Source of the DNA: Chloroflexota bacterium
Lineage (GTDB): Bacteria > Chloroflexota > Limnocylindria > Limnocylindrales > CSP1-4
Direction: 5' to 3'
Assembly (NCBI GenBank): GCA_021812735.1
Contig: JAKAMV010000077.1
Location: forward strand, 1 to 19,704
DNA: 19,704 bases
Under the pieces are notes generated by a model. It was not told the DNA's origin, ran no database searches, and worked only from the letters and a program-made list of their open reading frames with translations. A program made the position numbers and the translations under genes. Every line of letters begins with the position of its first letter. Within the stretch, counting starts at the first letter, position 1. Below are positions 1 through 6,454 of this stretch, in pieces.

Positions 1-852
1 CGCAGGCGGGGTGAGCTGCGGGGTCCCGGTCTCGCCGAGGACGGCGCCGGACGGTGTCGGCGTTGGGGTGGGTGTCGACGTTGGGGTGGGGGTGGGGAGT
101 GGGGTGGGCGTCGGCGTGGGCGTCGGCGTGGGCGTCGGCGTGGGCGTCGGCGTGGGCGTCGGCGTGGGCGTCGGCGTGGGCGTCGGCGTGGGCGTCGGCG
201 TGGGGAGTGGGTCATCGAACAGGGTGAACGTGCACACGGTCTGCTCGGCGATGGCGGGGATCGCCTCGCAGTCGCCCGGGAGTGAGATCACCTGGTCCGC
301 GACCGGAGCGTAGCCGTCCGGCGGCGTCGTCTCGGAGAGGGTGTAGTCGCCGGCCACCAGGCCGCACCACTCGACGAACCCGTCGCTGTTGGTGAAGCGC
401 TCCTGCCCGGTAAGCGTGAAGCCGGCCCCAGCGAGGGCATCCTCGTTCTGGTCGTACTTGTGCACCGCGATGCAGTACGTCGGCGTCGTGCACTGCTCGC
501 CGTTGGGATTGGCGCTGGCGTAGCTGTCGTGGTCAACGGTCCACCGGACCCACAACCGGCCCTGGCCGCGCGGCGTCACGAGGTTGTTGTCGCCGACGGT
601 CCCGACGACGGTCGTCCAGCCGGTGGTCGGCATCTGATCGCCGTAGGCCCAGTCGAACTGGTAACCGGTGTTGTCCCAGGTGTTCGTGTCCAGCGTGACC
701 GTGAATGCGTAGTGCGCTGCGTCTGGTGCGCAGAGCGGGGTGATGGTGGGTGGCGTCCAAGCCAACGCGCTGGCGGGCACGAGGAAGGCGACGATGGCCA
801 TCGCGGCCGCCGCCAGCCATCCCGCCGATCTCAAGGCTCGATCGTGTCGCAA
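1..852 (-). CDS. Secreted surface protein, SpaA-like domain plus PT-repeat stalk (partial, C-terminus off the left edge)
   Basis: This frame is open without a stop from 852 to the window edge (284 codons). I chose the TTG start at 852-850 because a perfect AAGGAGG lies 6 nt upstream (859-865) and the product then begins with a good signal peptide: basic MRHDR, a hydrophobic core, and a likely cut after ALA at residue 31. Residues 32-125 form an aromatic-rich region of unknown family. Residues about 128-214 resemble a SpaA/Cna-B prealbumin-like domain: VHKYD with Lys132, the [10 protein letters not shown] strand, DGFVEWCGL, then [10 protein letters not shown] with Glu174. Lys and Glu sit where isopeptide-forming domains carry theirs, which is inference. 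A Pro-Thr stalk follows (from residue 217), then [14 protein letters not shown], matching the C-terminus of the remnant at 1713-2132. That match predicts a wall/membrane anchor just outside the window. Likely role: extracellular stalked surface protein. Confidence 0.8.
   Translation of the reverse strand, partial: MRHDRALRSAGWLAAAAMAIVAFLVPASALAWTPPTITPLCAPDAAHYAFTVTLDTNTWDNTGYQFDWAYGDQMPTTGWTTVVGTVGDNNLVTPRGQGRLWVRWTVDHDSYASANPNGEQCTTPTYCIAVHKYDQNEDALAGAGFTLTGQERFTNSDGFVEWCGLVAGDYTLSETTPPDGYAPVADQVISLPGDCEAIPAIAEQTVCTFTLFDDPLPTPTPTPTPTPTPTPTPTPTPTPTPTPTPTPTPTPLPTPTPTSTPTPTPTPSGAVLGETGTPQLTPPA
109..204. repeat. 12-bp perfect tandem repeat, 8 copies (PT stalk VNTR)
   Basis: The unit CGTCGGCGTGGG is repeated eight times without a mismatch, in frame, inside the surface-protein gene. 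On the minus strand it encodes Pro-Thr-Pro-Thr. Each unit adds four residues, so copy-number change alters stalk length without shifting the frame. Imperfect copies and two GGGGAGTGGG-like interruptions flank it at about 61-108 and 201-211. Confidence 0.95.
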
Positions 853-966
853 GGTGGGCCTCCTTGAATACCTGGGCGGCATACGCCGCCAATGAAATGG
901 CACGCGGAGCCTTGCGGGGCCCCCGGTACGCCTCGATGAGGCGTCCCACAATGGTGGGCCTATATA
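853..966 (-). promoter_or_regulatory. Structured 5' leader and putative promoter of the surface-protein gene
   Basis: On the minus strand a TATATA (966-961) could be the -10 box, giving a leader of about 100 nt. The leader holds four consecutive short inverted repeats: 958-954 with 949-945 (CCCAC/GTGGG), 943-938 with 934-929 (CGCCTC/GAGGCG), the palindrome 923-916 (GGGGCCCC), and 890-885 with 880-875 (GGCGGC/GCCGCC). The last lies 9 nt upstream of the AAGGAGG at 865-859. I do not recognise a known riboswitch class. The -10 call is tentative and I see no convincing -35. Confidence 0.4.
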
Positions 967-1273
967 CGGCCCTCAGCAAGCATCTGCTGACCCATTCGTA
1001 CCCCCGTGCTCGCGCTCATGGCGCAGCTGTTCCACAGATCGCGTTGCCCACGGGCAACGAATGGTCCTGGGACGATCGTCCTGATCTCACGCGGCAAGCA
1101 GAGCGCCAAGTCGACGCTTGTTCATGGTCCCCGAGTACTCCCTGTCGAGCCTTGCGGCGTGCGGTAGGTCGGCTGGGCCGCTGCCTGCGCGGCCCGCCGC
1201 GTCAATCGCCCCGGCTTCAGGGTCCCTCGTCCCTGCTGTTGCTCAGTGGCCGTGACTCGCCCGGAACCGAATT

Positions 1274-1334
1274 CCCCGAGAAGGGGGTGGACGGGACGCA
1301 CTCAGGCTTCGTGCGCCCCGTCCAGGTCTCGGGG
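1274..1334. repeat. Compound hairpin with 17-nt word, copy 1
   Basis: An outer stem CCCCGAGA/TCTCGGGG (1274-1281 with 1327-1334) encloses an inner stem GGACGGGACGCAC/GTGCGCCCCGTCC (1289-1301 with 1311-1323, one A-C mismatch) with a 9-nt loop. On the plus strand it is followed by CCCCTTTGTT, a weak T-rich run, so it could act as a terminator. The word GGACGGGACGCACTCAG recurs inverted in the hairpin at 1646-1679. Confidence 0.6.
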
Positions 1335-1645
1335 ACCCCTTTGTTGCCGGACCTCCGCGAGCTATCTCCACGCGCGGCCGTCGTCCCACGGTACTACCCA
1401 CAGTTGGAGAAAGGTACTGCACCAGACTCCACCACACCAGTACACGGCCTTACGTGTTCCCGGAGCCAGGTGCGCGAATACACCACCCTCGACCCGCTCG
1501 AGACGAATGGCGTAGACCCATGAGCGGCTCCCTGATGACGCGTCAGCTCGACCGCGGGATTGGCCTGATGCCGTGCAGCAGCAGTATCGGGCAGCAACGA
1601 GCCGTACGCGGACGTGATCGGCGATCTGCGATGCCTGGTGCGGAC

Positions 1646-1679
1646 GGACGGGACGCACATCGCTGAGTGCGTCCCGTCC
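1646..1679. repeat. Perfect 13-bp hairpin, inverted copy 2 of the same word
   Basis: Arms GGACGGGACGCAC (1646-1658) and GTGCGTCCCGTCC (1667-1679) pair perfectly around an 8-nt loop. Read on the minus strand, 1679-1663 is identical over 17 nt to 1289-1305. It lies 33 nt past the stop of the minus-strand remnant gene, so a terminator role for that gene is possible, but no U-tract follows on either strand. Confidence 0.65.
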
Positions 1680-1712
1680 GGGTCTGAGCGTCCGCGATGA
1701 CGGCCGATGAAG

Positions 1713-2132
1713 TCAATCTCGCCGTCGAAGGCTGCCCCGTCCATCGGCTAGGTGCGACTGGCTCCAGCTGCGCCTAGCGGCGCCCGCGGCCCCGGGTGGG
1801 CGTCCCGACCACAGCGCCAGCATCAGGATTGCCACCAAATCGAGAACGATCGGCACCCCTGAACCACCATCGCCGCCAGTCGCAGCAATGGTGTCCGTGG
1901 CCGGCGGGGTGATCCGCGGGGTCGCAGTCTCGCCGAGGACTGACTCGGAGTGGATCGGCGTCGGCTGCTGACAAGCGTCAACAGACAGGCTGAACGTCTT
2001 GCTCCATCCGCTCGAGCCGGTGGGGTCGTCCCAGGCATAGACCTGAACGGAAGCCAGGTGCGAGACGTACCTGGTGTGGCCCGGCGGCGTTGGGATGCGA
2101 CCTGCCGAGAAACCGGTCCCAGCCGTCACCAT
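1713..2132 (-). pseudogene. C-terminal remnant of a second surface protein with the same anchor-like C-terminus
   Basis: The frame encodes about 139 residues with no signal peptide. A conserved-looking stretch HTRYVSHLASVQVYAWDDP leads into WSKTFSLSVDAC, then VLGETATPRITPPATDT, a Gly-rich spacer, a weak hydrophobic segment (VPIVLDLVAILMLALWSG) and an Arg-rich tail. VLGET-TP--TPPA is shared with the protein at 1-852, so both belong to one surface-protein type. The N-terminal half is missing: upstream sequence on this strand soon runs into the argS leader. The neighbouring frame reads DGDGWDRFLGRSHPN, suggesting a frameshift near 2095 (inference). It is most likely a 5'-truncated, decayed gene, although translation from the ATG at 2132 cannot be excluded. 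Confidence 0.6.
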
Positions 2133-2195
2133 CCGTCATGCGCGATTGGTCCTGGCGGGTCCCGCCTGATCAGGCCTGCTGGGCGCGCGAGCCGG

Positions 2196-2233
2196 TACGA
2201 TGGCGGCCTGCCCCCGACGCACCAGGAGTCGCC
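2196..2233 (+). promoter_or_regulatory. argS -10 candidate and Shine-Dalgarno
   Basis: TACGAT at 2196-2201 is a plausible -10 box. AGGAG at 2224-2228 lies 5 nt before the GTG at 2234 and decides that start over in-frame upstream starts, which would add about 48 residues of non-conserved sequence. Confidence 0.55.
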
Positions 2234-3928
2234 GTGACCAGCGCTGACCAGCCCGCCGCCCCTGCCGCCATCCGCTCCGGCGTCCGCGCCGCGGTCGAAC
2301 GGGCATGGCGCGCGGCGGTGGCGTCGGGCGCGCTGCCGCCCATCGAGGATCCGGCGGCAGCTCCGGCCGTCGAGGTGGAGCGCCCGTCGAACCCGGCCTT
2401 CGGGGACTTCGCCACCAACCTGGCCATGAAGCTCGCCCGGCCCCTCCGGCGCTCCCCGCTCGACATTGCGGCGCAGCTCGGCGCGGAGCTCCGCTCGGGC
2501 GCGGACGCCGCGCTCTTCGCCTCCGTGGAGGTTGCCCGACCCGGGTTCCTCAACCTGCGGGTGGCCGACGCCGCGTATGAGTCGCTCGTGGCCGGCGTGC
2601 TCGCGGCGCCCGACCAGTGGGGACGCATCCCGGCGGTCAACCCGCGCAAGGTCAACGTGGAGTTCGTGTCCGCCAACCCGACCGGGCCGCTCACGGTGGG
2701 CAACGCGCGCGGCGCGTTCGTGGGCGATCTGCTGTGCCGGGTCCTCGAGGCCGGGGGGCAAGACGTGACGCGCGAGTACTACTTCAACGACTCGGGCGCC
2801 CAGATCAACCACCTCGGCGCGTCGGTGCACGCCCTCCGGCGCGGTGAGCCGGTCCCGGAGGACGGCTACAAGGGCGCCTACGTGGAGGCGCTCGCCCGCG
2901 AGGTGCCCGGCGACGTCTGGGCGGCTGCCACGGCCGACGGCGCCGAGCCGGACGTGGTCCTGGGTGCCTGGGCGTCGAGGCGCGTGCGCGGCATGATCGA
3001 GGCGAGCCTGGCCCGGCTGGGCGTCCACTTCGATGTCTGGAAGAGCGAGGCCTCGCTCCACGACGAGGGCTGGGTCGAGCGGGCCGTGGCCCGCCTCCGC
3101 GACGCGGGCGAGGTGTACGAGCAGGACGGGGCGACCTGGTTCCGCTCCACCCGGTTCGGGGACGACAAGGACCGGGTGATCTACCGGTCCGACGGGCGGC
3201 CCACCTACTTCGCGGCCGACATCGGCTACGTGACCGAGAAGTTCGGCCGCGGCTTCGACCACCTCATCTACATCTGGGGCGTGGACCACCACGGCACGGT
3301 GGCGCGCAACAAGAACGCCGCCCAGGCGATGGGCTACGACCCCGACCACTACCAGGTGCTGCTGGTGGGCTGGGTCCGGTTCGTCGCCGACGGAGTCGAG
3401 GTCTCGATGTCCAAGCGCGCGGGCACGTTCGTCACGCTCGACGACCTGCTCGACGCGGTGGGCGCCGACGCCGCCCGTTGGTTCTTCGCCTCCCGCGCGG
3501 CGCACGTAGAGATCGATTTCGACATCGAGCTGGCCAAGAAGCAGTCGGCCGAGAACCCCGTCTACTACGTGCAGTACGCCCACGCGCGGATCGCGTCGAT
3601 CCTGCGCAAGGCGGAGGCGGCCGGGCTGGCGCCCGCGGCGTCGATCGAGGGGCTGCTCGCCGGCGAGCCCGAGGCGGCACTCGCGCGGGTCGTCTCGCGG
3701 CTGCCCGAGGTGGTCGAGGATGCCGTCCTCGCCGAGGAGACCCAAGGTGTCACCGCGTACGCCACCGAGCTCGCCACCCAGTTCCACGCCTTCTACCGCG
3801 ATGCGCGCGTGGTCGACGAGGCGGAGCCGGGGCGGTCAGCGCGGCGTCTCGCTCTCGCCCTCGCGACCAAGGCAACGCTCGCCAACGCGCTCGGCCTGCT
3901 GGGGATCTCGGCGCCCGAGCAGATGTAG
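2234..3928 (+). CDS. argS: Arginyl-tRNA synthetase
   Basis: Attaches arginine to tRNA-Arg with ATP in the cytoplasm; a class I synthetase. The 564 residues match the usual family length. Order: N-terminal additional domain (about 10-100, with NPAFGDFATNLAMKLA), Rossmann catalytic core with VEFVSANPTGPLTVGN (from about 144), a family-typical REYYFNDSGAQI, the YRSDGRPTYFAADIGY and WGVDHHGTVAR segments, the KMSKS-type loop VSMSKRAGTFV (390-394), and a DALR anticodon-binding domain starting near QYAHARIASILRKAE. The canonical HIGH box reads TVGN (154-157), so both His are replaced, and the KMSKS box lacks its first Lys. The gene stands alone, convergent with the lipoprotein gene at 3973-5361. Confidence 0.97.
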   Translation: MTSADQPAAPAAIRSGVRAAVERAWRAAVASGALPPIEDPAAAPAVEVERPSNPAFGDFATNLAMKLARPLRRSPLDIAAQLGAELRSGADAALFASVEVARPGFLNLRVADAAYESLVAGVLAAPDQWGRIPAVNPRKVNVEFVSANPTGPLTVGNARGAFVGDLLCRVLEAGGQDVTREYYFNDSGAQINHLGASVHALRRGEPVPEDGYKGAYVEALAREVPGDVWAAATADGAEPDVVLGAWASRRVRGMIEASLARLGVHFDVWKSEASLHDEGWVERAVARLRDAGEVYEQDGATWFRSTRFGDDKDRVIYRSDGRPTYFAADIGYVTEKFGRGFDHLIYIWGVDHHGTVARNKNAAQAMGYDPDHYQVLLVGWVRFVADGVEVSMSKRAGTFVTLDDLLDAVGADAARWFFASRAAHVEIDFDIELAKKQSAENPVYYVQYAHARIASILRKAEAAGLAPAASIEGLLAGEPEAALARVVSRLPEVVEDAVLAEETQGVTAYATELATQFHAFYRDARVVDEAEPGRSARRLALALATKATLANALGLLGISAPEQM

Positions 3929-3972
3929 CCGCCACGCCGCCGGCGGCGCTCCTCGCCGGGCGCGCCCCGGCT

Positions 3973-5361
3973 TCAGCCGGCGAGTCCCAGCACGTTCGCG
4001 ACAGCGCTGAGCGTGGCGTCGCTGTCGGCGGAGATCAGCACCACGCGCTGGCCGGAGGGCTCGAGCACCGCCGCGTGCTTGCCCGCAGCCTGGAGCACCT
4101 TGACGAGCTGCTGGAGCTGCCCGAGGGCGCTGCCGGCGGCGGCCGTCGTGTCCCAGACCGTGTCCACCACGGCGGCCATGGCGCCGCCCGGCCCCTCGAC
4201 CACCGCCGTGCGATCGCCGCCCCAGCCGGCGGCCGGGTCGGCGCCGGCCTGCGGATTGCCCGTCTGCATCAGGATGTTCAGCTGCAGCTCGCCCAGCGTG
4301 TCCTGCATCGCCACCTTCCAGCCGGCGCCCAGCCGCGCGGCGAGATCGGCGGGGAGGGCCACCGGGACCGCAGGCTCGCGCGTGGCCAGCTTGTCCGCAT
4401 GGAGCAGCTGCTCGGTGGTGTTCGGAGGGTTCTGCCACAGTGCGTCCACGCCCGCGAAGCTCGCGCTGGCCTGGTAGGCGCCGAGCGTGAGCGTGAGGCC
4501 CTGGGTGTAGGGCCACAGCAGCGTCTGCTTGAGGATCGGCGGCGCGGCGTCCAGGGCCGCCTGCGAGGCGGGGTCGGACGAGCCGGCCACCTGGACCAGC
4601 TGGGCGGGCGTGAGGTTCTGCTGCGCCCACAGGCTCATCAGCAGCGTGGCGTCACCCTCGACCAGCGCGGTGCGGGCCAGCGTCCGGTCGCCCTGGTCCT
4701 TGGCGTCGCCCTCGATGGCCTGCAGGCCGAACTTCTGGTCCTGGAGCGCGTGGTCGAACTCGTGCGCGTAGGTGATCTCCTCGACCGACCCGATCGACCC
4801 GTTCGAGGAGATGATGTACATCGCCTTGGTGTGCTGGTCGTAGAAGCCCACCACCTGGCTCGTGAGCAGGTTGAGATACAGCGCCTCGAGCGAGGCGCCG
4901 GCGGGCATCAGGTCGAGCTGCTTGTACAGCCGCTCGGTGGCGGCCACCAGCTCGGGCGGGTTGTCCCGGTTGAGCGACTGGCGCAGGAACGCGCACAGGC
5001 CGGCCTGGTCCAGCGTGTAGCGCGGGATCGTGCGGTCGGCGGTGATGCCGCGGATCGTCTGGACGGCGCCCTCGATCTCGGTCAGGAGGGCGGCGTCCGG
5101 GTCGTCGGGGCCGATGGGCAGTGGCGAGAAGGCGGCCGCCGGGGTGGCGTCCGAGCAGCTGGCGGCGGCCGGCTTGACCGGGCTGGCCCCAGGCGAGGCC
5201 GACACGGCCGCGGTCGTGGCCACCGGGGCCGACGACGGCGGGGCGTCGCTGGGTTGCTGCGCGGTGGGGGTGCCCGTCGGCCCCGGGCTGCCGCAGCCGG
5301 CGACGAGGACGAGCGCGAGGAGCGCGGCCGGACCGGCTGCCCGGGGGCGGTGAGGCGTCAT
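3973..5361 (-). CDS. Lipoprotein with gluzincin-like metalloprotease signature
   Basis: A 462-residue predicted lipoprotein. A short basic N-terminus and hydrophobic core end in the lipobox LVAGC (Cys23), followed by a Ser/Pro/Thr/Ala linker to about residue 70. The central domain has VGFYDQHTKAMYI, then ITYAHEFDHALQDQ, an HExxH motif (His200, Glu201, His204), and LVEGDATLL with Glu235 as a possible third zinc ligand. This is the arrangement of gluzincin proteases. The C-terminal part ends in a compact alpha/beta segment (VVLISADSDATLSAV). I do not recognise a named family, and substrates are unknown. The ATG at 5361 was chosen over one four codons upstream because a CATGAT box (5374-5369) lies 7 nt before it, with a GTTACA 17 nt further upstream. 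It is convergent with argS and divergent from the 5410-5620 gap. Confidence 0.85.
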   Translation of the reverse strand: MTPHRPRAAGPAALLALVLVAGCGSPGPTGTPTAQQPSDAPPSSAPVATTAAVSASPGASPVKPAAASCSDATPAAAFSPLPIGPDDPDAALLTEIEGAVQTIRGITADRTIPRYTLDQAGLCAFLRQSLNRDNPPELVAATERLYKQLDLMPAGASLEALYLNLLTSQVVGFYDQHTKAMYIISSNGSIGSVEEITYAHEFDHALQDQKFGLQAIEGDAKDQGDRTLARTALVEGDATLLMSLWAQQNLTPAQLVQVAGSSDPASQAALDAAPPILKQTLLWPYTQGLTLTLGAYQASASFAGVDALWQNPPNTTEQLLHADKLATREPAVPVALPADLAARLGAGWKVAMQDTLGELQLNILMQTGNPQAGADPAAGWGGDRTAVVEGPGGAMAAVVDTVWDTTAAAGSALGQLQQLVKVLQAAGKHAAVLEPSGQRVVLISADSDATLSAVANVLGLAG

Positions 5362-5397
5362 GGGCCCGATCATGCCACCGCGGGGTGGCCGTGTAAC
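5362..5397 (-). promoter_or_regulatory. Promoter of the zincin-like lipoprotein gene (leaderless type)
   Basis: On the minus strand GTTACA (5397-5392), a 17-nt spacer and CATGAT (5374-5369) end 7 nt before the ATG at 5361. No Shine-Dalgarno is seen. The spacing predicts transcription starting at or next to the start codon. Confidence 0.5.
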
Positions 5398-5456
5398 CCA
5401 TGACGAATGTTCCTTTCTTAACCGTTCGGCGCCTCGGGGCTGAATCGCGCCCGCCC

Positions 5457-5550
5457 TATGGTTCGTAGCGGAACACCCCTCAGGTTCCATCCTCCCTCCC
5501 TCGGGACCGGAGATGCCAATTGGGCAGGCATCTCCGGTCCTTCCTTTTCT
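5457..5550 (+). ncRNA. Candidate C-rich small RNA ending in an intrinsic terminator
   Basis: A possible -10 box TATGGT (5457-5462) is followed by a short stem GGAAC/GTTCC with a C-rich loop (about 5470-5488), an unpaired pyrimidine tract CCTCCCTCCCTC, and the terminator at 5504-5550. The transcript would be about 80 nt with exposed C-rich segments complementary to Shine-Dalgarno sequences, as in some actinobacterial C-rich RNAs. No reading frame with a start codon explains the terminator. It could instead be an attenuator in the leader of the gene at 5620. I see no clear -35 box. Confidence 0.35.
5504..5550 (+). terminator. Strong rho-independent terminator
   Basis: Perfect 14-bp arms GGACCGGAGATGCC (5504-5517) and GGCATCTCCGGTCC (5527-5540) with a 9-nt loop are followed by TTCCTTTTCT. 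It is oriented for plus-strand transcripts, yet no recognisable plus-strand gene ends just upstream, which implies a small transcript or an attenuated leader. Confidence 0.85.
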
Positions 5551-5605
5551 GGGCCGCTCTCGGCCGCGCCCGCAGCGCAGTTGAGCCCGCGGTGAGCGAC
5601 CTGTG

Positions 5606-5611
5606 CCAGAA
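5606..5611 (+). promoter_or_regulatory. -10 box of the MBL-fold gene (leaderless type)
   Basis: CAGAAT ends 8 nt before the ATG at 5620. TTGAGC at 5581-5586 may be the -35 (19-nt spacer). No Shine-Dalgarno precedes the ATG. Confidence 0.4.
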
Positions 5612-5619
5612 TCCGCGGC

Positions 5620-6291
5620 ATGGAGCTCACCTGGTACGGAAGGACCTGCATCCGGCTCAAGGGCCGGGACGCCGTCGTCGTCAACGATCCCTACCCCTCG
5701 ATCGTCGGGCCGACCGGACGCGGGATCACCGGCGACGTCATCACCTTCAGCCATCCCGATGACGCGGGCCTGGGCCGGAAGCCGGTCAAGACCTCGCGCG
5801 ACGGGGGCACGGCGATCCCGACCAGCCTCGAGACCGCGTTCGTGCTCGACGGGCCGGGCGAGTACGAGGTGCACGATGTGCTGATCACCGGCGTCCGCAC
5901 GTACCGCGACGGGGAGCGCGGGGCCGAGCGCGGCAGGCAGACGGCCTTCATGACCGAGCTCGACGGGCTCCACACCATCCATCTCGGCGACATCGGCCAC
6001 GAGCTCACGGAGGAGAAGCTGGCCGACATCGGCTCGGTGGACATCGTCTGCGTGCCGATCGGCGGCCCCCTGTCGGCGACTGCGGCTGCGGCGCTCGTCG
6101 CCCAGCTGGACCCCAAGATCGTCGTCCCGATGCCCGTCTGCGAGGTGGAGGCGGACTGCCAGGACGCGATGGACAAGTTCCTCCACGAGATGGGTGCCCA
6201 GCCTTCCGTCCAGCCCAAGCTGTCGGTGTCCCCGTCGGGGCTGCCCTCGGAGACCACCACGGTCCTGCTGGAGTCGCGCGGCAGGACGTAG
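5620..6291 (+). CDS. MBL-fold (UlaG-like) protein with degenerate metal site
   Basis: A 223-residue protein with the layout of short UlaG-like metallo-beta-lactamase-fold hydrolases: MELTWYGRTCIRLKG, VVVNDPYP, ITFSHPDD (44-48), the DGPGEYEV turn, HTIHLGDIGHELT (His121 to His127) and VVPMPVCE. Where active relatives have GHSC near the N-terminus, this one has GRTC (Arg8). The SHxHxDH metal box is reduced to SHPDD. HLGDIGH is kept. Catalysis as a di-zinc hydrolase is therefore doubtful, and it may bind one metal or act as a binding protein. It begins at ATG 5620 with no Shine-Dalgarno and is followed 3 nt later by a small reading frame at 6295. Confidence 0.85.
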   Translation: MELTWYGRTCIRLKGRDAVVVNDPYPSIVGPTGRGITGDVITFSHPDDAGLGRKPVKTSRDGGTAIPTSLETAFVLDGPGEYEVHDVLITGVRTYRDGERGAERGRQTAFMTELDGLHTIHLGDIGHELTEEKLADIGSVDIVCVPIGGPLSATAAAALVAQLDPKIVVPMPVCEVEADCQDAMDKFLHEMGAQPSVQPKLSVSPSGLPSETTTVLLESRGRT

Positions 6292-6294
6292 GGC

Positions 6295-6441
6295 GTGGCG
6301 CCGCTCGGCTTGGGCCTCCTGGGCGTCGCAGCCGGCGTCGCAGTCGCGAACTGGTGGGCTGTGTGGTCGGCGTCGCCGCGCGCCCGCGCCGTCGAGCGGG
6401 TCGCCACACCCGCGACGCTGCTCGCACTGCTCGGCGCGTGA
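6295..6441 (+). pseudogene. Stub resembling the N-terminus of lysoplasmalogenase (YhhN family)
   Basis: A GTG-started frame of 48 codons follows 3 nt after the MBL gene. Its product has a first hydrophobic helix (LGLGLLGVAAGVAVANWWAV), then SPRARAVERVATPATLLALLG. This resembles the first helix and the ERVAKPAT-type motif of YhhN/lysoplasmalogenase membrane proteins, except that the motif Lys is Thr. It stops at TGA 6439-6441, 13 nt before the end of hutI, whereas a full YhhN has about 200 residues and eight helices. No other frame continues it. It is probably a 3'-truncated gene. The family link is a judgement from a short segment. Confidence 0.4.
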
Positions 6442-6454
6442 GCGGGGCCCCCGT

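Larger units (their letters stand above)
967..1712. other. Non-coding stretch between two surface-protein genes
   Basis: No reading frame here has a product with recognisable domains, a signal peptide or a plausible start. By eye the sequence looks less GC-rich and lacks the third-position G/C bias of its neighbours. Apart from the two hairpins at 1274-1334 and 1646-1679 I see nothing identifiable. It may be decayed coding sequence or an old insertion between two related genes. Confidence 0.5.

Noticed and set aside
109..204. Possible CRISPR array because of regular repeats
   Set aside because: The 12-bp units abut without spacers and are in frame with a Pro-Thr coding stalk.
11..313. Plus-strand frame encoding a Val-Gly repeat protein
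   Set aside because: It is the antisense shadow of the Pro-Thr stalk of the minus-strand surface protein, which has a signal peptide, a Shine-Dalgarno and a SpaA-like domain.
853..966. Cyclic-di-GMP riboswitch upstream of the surface-protein gene
   Set aside because: The conserved core sequences of the GEMM class are not present; only generic hairpins are seen.
1394..1744. Minus-strand frame of 116 codons in the non-coding stretch
   Set aside because: No ribosome binding site, no domain and no codon bias; it overlaps the hairpin at 1646-1679.
2126..3787. Long minus-strand open frame opposite argS
   Set aside because: Antisense open frames are common in very GC-rich genes; its product has no domain and argS is unmistakable.
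3935..3948. Terminator at the CGCCGCC-GGCGGCG palindrome between argS and the zincin lipoprotein gene
   Set aside because: It has no loop of its own and no T-run on either strand; such palindromes arise easily at this GC content.
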